Shown here: positions 34,964 to 44,731 of the stretch, piece after piece
How the letters are laid out: every line of letters starts with the position of its first letter
How positions within the stretch are numbered: the first letter of the stretch is position 1
Assembly: GCA_963691705.1 (NCBI GenBank)
Contig: OY829545.1
Coordinates: 56,398,192 to 56,462,191, forward strand
From: Viola odorata
Taxonomy: Eukaryota > Streptophyta > Magnoliopsida > Malpighiales > Violaceae
Reading direction: 5' to 3'
DNA: 64,000 bases
Notes under the pieces: generated by a model
Seen by the model: the letters and a program-made list of their open reading frames with translations, nothing else
What the model was told of the DNA's origin: nothing
Databases searched by the model: none
Position numbers and translations under genes: made by a program

Positions 34964-36787
34964 TCAGTGCAGCCAACGTCTAGGCCTAGATATTAACTGA
35001 GGCGCTTCGTGGGAGGCAACCCATGTTTCTTTCCTTCTTTCTTCCTTCCTTTCTCTTTATTATTATTTCCTTTTCGTATGCCCTTGTTTGATTCCTTTCT
35101 CCACACCGAGGACGGTGTTTTGCTTTAGTGTGGGGATGGGTTTCATACTTTTATGATTTGTTTTGTGTGCATCTTTAGCATTTTTCCATGACTGATTGAT
35201 TATTATCGTATTGCATGACTGTTTGCCTCTCACTTGCATGATTTTGCCCCGATTTAGAATTTTTCCTCAATTGATTTCAACTGTTTACACTACCCCTATT
35301 TTTAAACTCACCTTTGATGGAATGCACATAGTAGGCCCACTTCACACAGAATCTTCACCCACTGCACCAGAACCACTTGCACACCATACTACATGTTAGC
35401 TCTTATGACTACGTCTTGCCCTAGCTGCTTGCAATCATTGTATTTTTCTCCCGTGAGTGTTTTGAGCTTTCATGCCGTAATTTATTTCTGAGTGGATGCA
35501 TGATTTGTGTGCTGGCCGAATTTGCATGAGACCCCTTGGGTATAGACATGATTAGACATGGGAATGCGATGATATGATTAGGAACTTTGCACTTTTCTTT
35601 GTTATCTTTTTTCTTGCTTTTTATCTCCTTGTCCACGCTGCTCACCCCCTTTCTTTCACTACCCTTCTAACTACTTGAGCCATTCCTTTCTTTTCTTAGC
35701 AGGTGAGAGATGCCTCCGGTAGTGGTGAGGTGGGACAGAGAAAAATCAACATCTTCGATGTGGGGGTATTGAGCTGCTAGACCGCGACACTGAGAGCAGA
35801 CTAAGAAGCTGAAAACAGAAAAGTCCCATAGAATTGAGCAATGAACGTCTAACTGCTACATCGAAATGCTGAAAGCAGTAATATGGCAACTATCATAGAG
35901 CGCATCAGAGAAGTAAAAGCTCTAGTGTGGGGATTCCTGACGACTCGGCTTAGATATTTAAAAAGAAATCAAGTACTCCAGTAAGCAATATGGAGATTAA
36001 CTGCTAGGCCGAGCCGTTTACATCATGTACGTACTGAAGATCAGACGCCCAAGGAAAATTTTGATGCTCCAGTTCAACAATTCAGAATATCATGTACGCT
36101 CCCTTTTGCTCAAAATAAAAAAAAAAGAAAAAAAAAAGAAAAAAATTTGAATAAAATGTTTGAGCAAGAGAAGAGTACAAATCAGAACTAGAGCAAAGCA
36201 CTACAAAGATCAGAAGACCGACGACACTTTCCAACAGAAGATTATACCCCCACTCTCCATCAGCGTTCTCTGTCTTGCCCTTGCCGCTGCCAGCAGGAGG
36301 TCTTTCTCACCAACTTGCATTTTTCCAGCTAAGAAACTTCTATCCTTCCTTCTCTCTACTTTGAACCCCCTTCTTCTTCAACATCTTATTTTGCTTTACC
36401 CTTGCAAAGTCTCTATGATCATATGATTGCCCATGCGTGTGTTATCCGTACTCGGGTCGCTATTGCAAATTTAGTTTTGTGCATGATCATTCGCATTGAT
36501 GAGTGTTAAACACCCAACTCTATTTCTGAGCGTGAGTGATAAACACCATATCTTGTGAGGATTGCTTGCAGCAGGCTGAGGTAGGAAAGCTACTCTTCTG
36601 GTTTCGTTATTCCTTAAGAGTAGTGCAGAGTTCATCTAGGAAGGAGGGTGGCGTACTGCTCGGTCGAGGCGTAAGTGGTGGCGTAAGTAACTCTGTGTGT
36701 TGTGGATTGAGGTTGTGTGTTCCGGATGAGGTGATGCTTTCTGACTTTAATGCTCGAGGGCGAGCATCGGGGTAGTGTGGGGATGTT

Positions 36788-38059
36788 TGATAGAGCGTTT
36801 TATGTCCATAATTCCGCCCTCTTTTGTATGCCTTTTTAGATCATGATGCTACTTATGTTGCTGTGTTTATTCACTTTTTGCAGATCTGGGCAAATTAAGA
36901 GGAAAATACGAAAAGGAACATTTTCTATCACTTTCTGGATGCATTGGAGCAGCTAGGCCGAGCAGCTGGACGTTCGCGGAAGGTAGCAGTGTCCTAGCAA
37001 GAAAAGGAAACAAGCACATTAAAGGAAAATATCGGATCTGCTCAATTAATGCTCCAGAAGTCCCAATCGCAGTAGAAGTCCTATGAGGAGTTGAATTCCA
37101 ATCGGATTAGGAGTTTTATTTGTAATAATTCTATAAATACTTTTAGTAATTAGGGTTTGAGGAGGGCTCTCTCTTCCGCCTCTTCTTCTCTTCCCCCTCT
37201 CTTCTTCTTCTTTATCTTCTCTTCTATTTTAATTATGCAATTTATTTATTTATTTGTTTTTACTTTTAATATGTGTGGCTAAGTTTTCTTGTTCTTGGTA
37301 GGAATCATCGAAGGTTGCTTAGGAACGCCATGAGGTCGAATTGATATTAATATACCACTGGTTTGTATTTATTTGTTTAACGAATTCTTGTCAAATCTAC
37401 TAGGGTTGTTTCTAGTCTGGCCAACTAGCTGCTAGACCTAGCCGATTAAAGTCATCTTTGTTGTTATAACTAACGCGAAGCTGCAGGGTAAAGTAGACAA
37501 CCACACTGGTCCTGACTGGAAACCTGGTATCCCCCAGTTAGGTTAAACGAGTAATTAGGGTAGTGCCTCGAGCGTACTGAGTGTCTCGCCCTAGACGTGT
37601 CTTACCTCCTCTTCATGGGCATCCGAGTATTGTCTCCATAAGCGTACCTTGGAGGACGGCGGACTTTCAAGGTTATCCCATAAGCGTACCTTGGGGTAGC
37701 TTTTATTACGAAGGTAAGCAGGGGACCTAAGCGTACCTGGTCCATATAGCGCGTCTACCAGCTAGGGGTAGAAGATCCTTGCACCGATGACTGGCCAACC
37801 ATAAATGCAACCGGAGATAGATTTCTACCGAGGACCCTTTCTCTATTGATTTCTTACTTATTTTATTATTGTCTGTTATTACTTTCTTAGTTTATCCCCC
37901 CATTTGTTACTGTTTCGATCTGTTTGCCCTAGTCACACACGAAAGTCAGCGTCTACCCTTAGTCCCTGTGTTCGACCCTGCTTCCACTATATACAATTTA
38001 TTGTGCATTTAATAGCATGTTTTTATTATTATATTTGTATGTGCTTCGACAACACATCA
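36788..38059 (+). repeat. 3' LTR of Athila-type element 2
   Basis: Preceded by the purine-rich ggggtagtgtggggatgt. It lacks the stretch of about 30 bases near 37890 that the 5' LTR keeps. Confidence 0.92.
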
Positions 38060-38790
38060 TTTACTAATAAAGAAAATGAGTACAATAGGTTGTCTCTCAA
38101 ACCCAAATCCCAAATATACCCATAGAACCTCACCAACAAAAAAGTTATACAATATTTAGGATATACTCACTCAAAGTATGGAATCAATCCACCAACTATT
38201 TTTCTCTCAACTCTCTATCTCCCTCTCTCAATTGCCCTCAGTTGCAACTGATGTACCAATTCCATTTCCAAGTTGCATCTTATATAGACGGATGCAGTAG
38301 TACAAGCATTAATTGCTTGTGATGGAAAGTCAACAAGTCTGCTGAATATGAATTAATTGGAGCCAATTAATTCAATTTTGGCTCCTGCCGAACCAATCTG
38401 TCTTCTTCCACTCTCTGTTTTTCATTTTGGCTGCGTACACATCAACTTTCTTACTTTTTAAATTTGTGCAGAAACTCCAAGTCACCAATTGTGGCTTGGA
38501 CGGTGGCAGTAATTTCTTGTAGAAATTACGGTGTCGACCTAGCTACTTCCAGCTTCCTTTTCCAATTTGGACAATGAAAAAGTCTAATTTTACAACATCC
38601 AATTAATTGCTCGACTCTATATGGAGCCGACAGTTGGGCAGCCAATATAAGCCAGACCCAATAATAACGAGCACAAAGTTTAAATTTCAACGAATTCTAT
38701 TAACTTCTTGTTGTGAATGCTAGGTGTCTGTGAAGTATGCTGAGACGAGTGTTCGGAGAGTTGCGCAGGTAGTTGTGCTAGATCCTCCTA

Positions 38791-39427
38791 TGATACGAAC
38801 CTAGTTGCGTAGGATGCGTAAATAGTACTTTTTTTATCTAGTTCGAAGGATTGGATTTTTTAATGCGGAATAAAAACTCACTTGAGTGCTTAACCCTCCT
38901 AGCAACCTAAGCTAAAAAATTAAGGTTCTTGACTCGTATCTCTAACCTATATTCAACTTGTGAATACCAACCTAGGTGAAACGAAACAATGAGGGTTTGA
39001 ACTCTCGGTCTTTTACTTGCAAATCGACTTAAGCGTTCAGACTTAAGAAGTAACATGGTTCACACGTGAACAATTGATAAAATCCTCTCTGAATTTAATT
39101 GATTGAAAAATAACCTAACATTACAATGAAAAAAGAGACTCCTTTAAATAGGAAACCCTAAGTCCTTACATTAGAAGTCATACTTCTAATTGAACTTCTA
39201 ATTAATTAATTAAACTAATTATAAATAAATCCAAACTAATTTAATTAATAATAAAATAACTAATTGAAAATTGGGTTGGAAAAGTTTCCTTCTTGGCATA
39301 GAAACAGTTCCGGTTGGCGTGATCACGCCAAGGCTAAGCGTAATCACGTCATCGTCTGGCATCAGTCTCTATTTTGGGCGTGATCACGCCAATTCTAGGG
39401 GTGATCACGTCATCACCAGAGGTCACA
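38791..39427 (-). mobile_element. Probable solo LTR inserted in PEX6 exon 2
   Basis: It interrupts the PEX6 reading between VVLDPP and LDETKPSTLR. On the minus strand it would start TGTGACC, carry palindromes TTGGCGTGATCACGCCAA (39314-39331) and GGCGTGATCACGCC (39377-39390), then a TATA-like TATTTAAAGG near 39145, and end GGTTCGTATCA. That is the order of an LTR: upstream repeats, TATA box, transcribed end. The flanks tccta and aacta agree at only three of five bases, so the ends are provisional. Confidence 0.5.
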
Positions 39428-41601
39428 AACTAGACGAGACAAAGCCATCTACTTTAAGGTAAATCATTTTAGTCATGTATGCCCCGGGAATAACAGAGTG
39501 TATTAGACTTTCTTTTAAAGTCAATTCATGTGTTTAGGTTGTAGCTACGGAGCCATCAGATGAAGCAATTCTTCAAGTTAATTGTGCTCAAGCAGCCCTT
39601 GTACTTAGGGGCAATGTTCCTTCTACTATTCCCCAGACATTTTGATCAATGCGCCCTGTGGTTTTGTGCCTCTGCAAGGAGAGACGGTGAAGACTTTGGC
39701 ATCCATACTTGCACCTGGTTTATGCACCTCAGAGTTGTCGTCGAAATTCAGAATTGTTGTCCTACTGTATGGTTTGGAAGGTGTGTCACTTGCTTTATGA
39801 TTCACTGATGGAAATTATTTCCCACCGATTTTAATCCTTTGATTTGTGGCATTTTATAATTTGATCTGAACAACTATTTATTATGAAAAAATAGTTTATT
39901 TGGTTCTAATTTTGTGCAGGGTGTGGAAAGAGGACTGTTGTGAAATATGTTGGTCACCGCTTGGGCCTTCATGTTGTAGAATTTAGCTGTCACATTCTTA
40001 CAGCATCCTCTGATTGAAAGACATCTGTTGCCCTAGCCCAAGCTTTTCATGCAGCTCAAAGGTGAAGCAGTTGGCTGTTGGGTATGACATGCATATAGTT
40101 TACCAACTTTTGAGCTATAGCAAACTTCAGACTTGCTTTATGATGGTGGTGCCACTTGTTGTTTGAATTTAAAATTTTATCCCCTGGCTTTCAGTTAATA
40201 TACAATGTGAAAATTATTCTGAATGAATGAGGGGATAGTACCAATTTTGCTTATATTTTACATTTTAAATGTATCTGTGTTCATTGAACGGTTTGCTGTT
40301 TATCTAGGACAGCTGTTCAGCTTTCTGATGTTATGATAGATAATTTCTACCATTGAACATTATCGCAAACTTGACTCCTTGTGTACTATTGTTATGACTT
40401 ATAACAGATACTCTCCAGCTATTCTTCTTCTTCACCATTTTGATGTCTTTCGGAACTTGACCTTAAATGATGGTTCCCCTAACGATCAAGTAGGTCTTAC
40501 CTCTGAAGTAGCGTCAGTTATAAGGGAATTTACTGAACCAGTTGGTGAAGATGAACAGTTGTACTTCAAAGATAAATCACGTGATGATTTTGTAAGCTAC
40601 ATCTCTTAACATTGGTTTTTTTTTTTAAATGACTGGTCTTGCAGAATATGGTCTTAATTAAAAGCAAAAATGGCCTGCATGTGGTAGGATCCTCCATGAT
40701 GACGTGGAGGAAGAACTACTGAGGAGAGTGACCAAACATGAAAATATAAAAATATGCGTTTCTTTTTCCTCCCTATAAGACTCTATTGAGCTGAGGCATC
40801 CTGCGGCTAGAAAATTTTCACCCATATATCTCAAGAACCCTACCCCAATTCATGTCAAGAAGGGAAAAAACTATTTATTACTTGTTATTTGTTGAAAACA
40901 TTTATGCGACATTTGCACTCCACCAAGGATGTTTACTATTTTGTCTTGTTGATGCAGCCTATCAAGGATGCTGGGAAGAAAGGCTGCATCAGGTGCTGTT
41001 GGTCGCCGCTGCTGAGAGTTCTGAGGGTCTACCACCAAATGTTAGGCGTTGCTTCAGCCATGAAATAAGTATCGGTGCATTGACCAAAGAACAGAGGCTC
41101 AAAATGTTGTCCTAGTGCCTGCAAAGTGGTGCTAAGCTCCTCTGTAATATAGGTTAATGGGAACAAAGTTCTACTCTATTTTCCATGTCTTCAGGTCAAT
41201 ATTTTTTGTAATACATTTGAGAATTTGACTAACTCCAGGAATAGAATTATAATTTAGGATCTCTGTCACTCGCTTTTTGGTTCCATGTCCTGAGTTTTAC
41301 ATATAGTATTGATTGTTATTTGTCTGGAATTAGTCTCTTGTGCTTTTTGGGAAAAATGATAAATTACTTTGGAAGTCTCAATTTCTAGTTTTCTAAGGGT
41401 GTCATGCTTATTTGTCTCTGCTTAGTAATTTCTTTCATCTTGCTCAAAGTTTTTCTTCCACCCACAAGTCTTGAGTTTGGTTTGATGGTCCACATAGTTG
41501 TTCTTGCAGACTGATGCAGAAGATACCATAAAGGACCTAGTTGGACAGACTTCTGGTTTCATGCCTAGAGATTTGCATGCTTTAATTGCTGATGTTGGTG
41601 C

Positions 41602-42881
41602 TGTTAGCCCAAGGGCAACTTACTCTTTGTTTTGATGATTTTAGACACACAAACTAATTAGTATTACTAATGCAATTTGAAGTTAAAGTGTGTGTAGTTT
41701 GTGATCAAGCAAATAAGAAAAGAAGCAACAAATCAAGATATCACAAGCTAGTAGATCAAGTGTACATTAGAACTCTAATCATGTAAGTATGATTCAATTT
41801 AACACTTGATTAATGTTCATGAATACCTCAAGAATTTTTGTCAAAAGGTTTTGAGCGAAAAGGTTTTAAGCGAAAATGTGTTTCGAAAAGATGAGTTTTT
41901 GGCATTTTCGTCAGGCTTAAAACGCCATAGCGTTTGTGAAAACGCTATAGCGTTTTGCTACTGGAATGAAGGATTTCGTCCAGGAGCAAAACGCTATAGC
42001 GTTTTGAAAACGCCATAGCGTTTTCCAAAACGCTATAGCGTTTTGCCTCTGAAGTTACGAAATAACTTCAGTAGCAAAACGCTATAGCGTTATTCAAAAC
42101 GCCATAGCGTTTTTCCCAACGGCTAGTTTCTCAACAGTCATTTTGTCCACTAAAAACGGCTCCTTTTGACTCCATACTCTCTTGTCTGATCATCCATCCA
42201 TCAAAGAGTATTTATACTCATCCTAGATGAGTAGAACAATAAGAAGAACAACAAGAAAGCTCTTATACACAAATCATCATTTACAAACTCCCAAAATCTG
42301 AAATTCTCTTACACAAGCTATCTTCAAAGATTTCATTCTTCACTTGTGTCATTTTGTGAGTTCTTTCAAAGCTTTCTTCTTGAGGTAAATTGTTCATTTA
42401 TTGGTGTTGAATTTATTCATACAAGTATTCATTTTGTACACCAATTGTTTGTTGCATAATTTATACAAAATTATTGTTAAGGTTTGAAAAGTGTACCTAA
42501 CACTTTTGGGTTAAGGGTAGTGTTCTCATCCCATTGAAAGAGAACTTAGGTTTGTGGTTGAGCCCTTGAAAAACCATAGGTTATAGTTGTGCCTTGAAAA
42601 ACTATAGGTTGTAGTTTAGCCCGTGAAAAACTACTTGTAAGGTTGTTGGTGAGCCCCGGAAAACCAATTGTAAGGTTGTGAGCTGAACCCGTAAAAGCTC
42701 AAGTGAATAGCAAAGGTTTGCATTCGAAAATCCTAAGAGGAGGACTCTTAGGTAGTGGAGTACAATTCGGTTGTGAATTGGAACCACTATACATCTTGTG
42801 TTTGCTATTCTCTTTTCTCTTGTGTGCAGATTTTTTGAAGTGCCTATTCACCCCCCCCTCTAGGCCTATTATTGTTTATCA
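41602..42881 (+). repeat. 5' LTR of the Sirevirus-like element
   Basis: 1,280 bp. It has a palindrome cluster at 41918-42113, a TATA-like gagtatttatact near 42206 and an 8-base C-run near 42851. Confidence 0.93.
41918..42113 (+). repeat. Array of seven AAAACGC(T/C)ATAGCGTTTT palindromes
   Basis: Near-perfect 18-base palindromes start at about 41918, 41939, 41988, 42007, 42027, 42076 and 42096, about 90 bp or more upstream of the LTR TATA-like box. Position and symmetry suggest binding sites for a dimeric DNA-binding protein; no factor can be named. A rearranged version lies at 48588-48814. Confidence 0.9.
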
Positions 42882-42883
42882 AT

Positions 42884-42895
42884 TGGTAGCGGAGC
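42884..42895 (+). other. Primer binding site of the Sirevirus-like element
   Basis: TGGTAGCGGAGC two bases after the LTR. It has the same departure from TGGTATCAGAGC as the Tnt1-like element. Confidence 0.75.
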
Positions 42896-42941
42896 AAGGT
42901 CACTTGGAATAGGGTCTAACAACCTCAAGTGAAAGATTCAA

Positions 42942-44537
42942 ATGGATAGAGGAGGAATTTCCAGCACTCAAGATAGAGGAGCATTCAATCATCCACCTTA
43001 CCTTGATGGCAACAATTATCTTCATTGGAAGATCAAGATGAAGACCTTCATTACTTCCCTCAATTGTGAGATGTGGGATTGTGTTGAGAAGGGTTTTGTG
43101 GCTCCAACTGAACCAGCCGGAACGGATGGATCTCTTAGAATTCTTGATTTTGAGAGGTGGACCAATGCTCAAAAGACAAGGAAAACCATGGAAGCTAAAG
43201 CCATGTATGCTCTTCAAGTCTCAATCTCTTTTAGTGAGTTCAATCGCATTTGCTCTTGCAAAACAGCAAAACAAATTTGGGAAACTTTGGAGATGGCGCA
43301 CGAGGGTACAGCTCAAGTTCGTGATCTCCGTTTGGATCAACTCAAAACTGAATATGAGCTATTCAAGATGATGCAAGGAGAGTCTATCTATGATCTTAGC
43401 ACAAGATTGCAGAATTTATGTAGTGCCATGGATAATCTTGGATTGACTCAAAGTGATTCGGAGATGGTGAGGAAACTCTTAAGCATTCTACCAAGCAAGT
43501 GGGTAGCAATCAAGACCACCATCAAGCAAAAGGAAGTGAAGCCTTCTTACACTCAACTTGTGAGTTCACTCACCGCTTTTGAGCATGAGTTGGGCTTATA
43601 TAATTTAGAAGAGGCAAATACTAAGGAAAAGAAAAACATTGCCCTCACTAGCAAGTTGACTGAAGAAGAAAATGAGTCTATTGCTCTTTTCACAAGAAAA
43701 CTCCATAAGCATTGGAAAACCAAGAAGAACAAATATCAAGGTGAGTCTTCTAACCATTCTAAATTCAATTCTAATGCTGATGTTGTGTGCTTTGAGTGTG
43801 ACAAACCAGGGCATATCAAGAGTGAATGTCCTAGACTCGAAAAGAAAAAGAGGTATGAAAAACACAGCTCAAAGAACAAGAAGGATGGGAAGAAACATCA
43901 TAGGAGAGCATTTAAAGCTACCTCCACATGGAGTGATGAGGATGAAACTTCAAGTAGTGATCCTTTGGATTCCTCATCCAGAGATGAAGTAGCTAACTTG
44001 TGCCTTATGGCTCAAAGTGATGATGAGGTAAGTTCTTGCAACTCTTCTAGTGATGAACGTAATTATGATGAATTGCAAGAAGTTTTTAATGAACTAGCTA
44101 CTCGTTTTGAAAATGCTACTATGAAAAATACTAATTTTGTTAAGGAACTAGAAAGCCTTAAGAATGATATTAGTGAACTAGAAGAGCTTAACAAAAATTT
44201 GACTAATGAAAATAAATTGCTTGATATTGCTTGTGGTAAGCTCAAAGAGGAAAATGGCAAATGTGAGCTTTGTAAGGATTCTTCTAAAGAAATCTTAATT
44301 TTAGAAGAAAAGGTTAAAACTCTTGAGAACACATTAGCTAAATATATGAAGAGTAGTCATATCCATCATAAATGCATAGATGAGCAAAAGAGAATTGGTA
44401 ATATGCATGGCATTGGTTTTAACTCCTCCACTAGCATGAATAAGGGTAAAAATGTTTTTGTTAAAGCTAATTCTTCAAATGATCATGCTAGTTCATCTAG
44501 AACTCAACAAATTTTCACATGCCAAGCCTATTTATAA
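42942..44537 (+). CDS. Gag of the Sirevirus-like element
   Basis: This 531-residue ORF encodes the particle protein of a Copia retrotransposon. It starts MDRGGISSTQDRGAF, carries the Copia Gag core (YLDGNNYLHWKIKMKTFI, IWETLEMAHEGTAQVRDLR, LLSILPSKWVAIKTTIK), a CCHC zinc knuckle CFECDKPGHIKSECP, then an acidic Ser-rich stretch and a Glu/Leu/Lys coiled-coil segment. It stops at 44537 just before a second knuckle (CSYCKKFGHLSYFC) that is open in another frame at 44452-44685. In relatives Gag and Pol usually form one frame, so the shift is either damage or a translational frameshift site. Confidence 0.88.
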   Translation: MDRGGISSTQDRGAFNHPPYLDGNNYLHWKIKMKTFITSLNCEMWDCVEKGFVAPTEPAGTDGSLRILDFERWTNAQKTRKTMEAKAMYALQVSISFSEFNRICSCKTAKQIWETLEMAHEGTAQVRDLRLDQLKTEYELFKMMQGESIYDLSTRLQNLCSAMDNLGLTQSDSEMVRKLLSILPSKWVAIKTTIKQKEVKPSYTQLVSSLTAFEHELGLYNLEEANTKEKKNIALTSKLTEEENESIALFTRKLHKHWKTKKNKYQGESSNHSKFNSNADVVCFECDKPGHIKSECPRLEKKKRYEKHSSKNKKDGKKHHRRAFKATSTWSDEDETSSSDPLDSSSRDEVANLCLMAQSDDEVSSCNSSSDERNYDELQEVFNELATRFENATMKNTNFVKELESLKNDISELEELNKNLTNENKLLDIACGKLKEENGKCELCKDSSKEILILEEKVKTLENTLAKYMKSSHIHHKCIDEQKRIGNMHGIGFNSSTSMNKGKNVFVKANSSNDHASSSRTQQIFTCQAYL

Positions 44538-44731
44538 ATGTAGCTATTGCAAGAAATTTGGTCACTTATCCTATTTTTGCTACATTCGTAAAGGATTTGT
44601 TAGTTGGAAACAAATTTGGGTACCAAAGGGTACACATGCATATGAGGAAGGACCCAAACATGTTTGGGTTCCTAGGACTAACTAATTTGTCTTTATAGGA
44701 ATGCCGGAAACCCAATGAACGAAAATGGTAT

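Larger units (their letters stand above)
31040..38059 (+). mobile_element. Athila-type Ty3/Gypsy element 2, non-autonomous, with intact TSD
   Basis: LTRs 31040-32342 and 36788-38059, both starting TGATAGAGC and ending ACACATCA. The perfect target duplication TTTAC occurs at 31035-31039 and 38060-38064. It sits in the right LTR of the Tnt1-like element. Internal layout equals element 1: primer site, gag-like region, protease, linker, integrase tail, long 3' non-coding tract with tgtgggga runs. No reverse transcriptase. Confidence 0.95.
19390..38663 (-). mobile_element. Tnt1/Tork-like Ty1/Copia retrotransposon in PEX6 intron 1
   Basis: Both LTRs begin (plus strand) TGTTGGG/TGTTAGGAAAAATCTCCC and end gacccaata. 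The target duplication ATAAC is perfect (19385-19389 and 38664-38668). Each LTR was later interrupted by an Athila-type element, so the 19.3 kb span contains only about 5.2 kb of Copia sequence: about 0.72 kb per LTR and 3.7 kb internal (27231-30919). It lies antisense to PEX6. LTR differences and a broken pol show it is not young. Confidence 0.93.
30920..38663 (-). repeat. Right LTR of the Tnt1-like element (split)
   Basis: This is the 5' LTR in element orientation. It consists of 30920-31039 and 38060-38663 (the TTTAC duplication counted on both sides of the second Athila-type insertion). Confidence 0.9.

Noticed and set aside
41918..42113. Regularly repeated short motifs that could suggest a CRISPR-like array
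   Set aside because: Repeats are palindromic, spacers are short and irregular, the array lies in a retrotransposon LTR, and the genome is a plant's.
42602..42912. ORFs duplicated at 42602-42912 and 49301-49614
   Set aside because: They are the same LTR sequence in the two LTRs of the Sirevirus-like element and have no coding signal.
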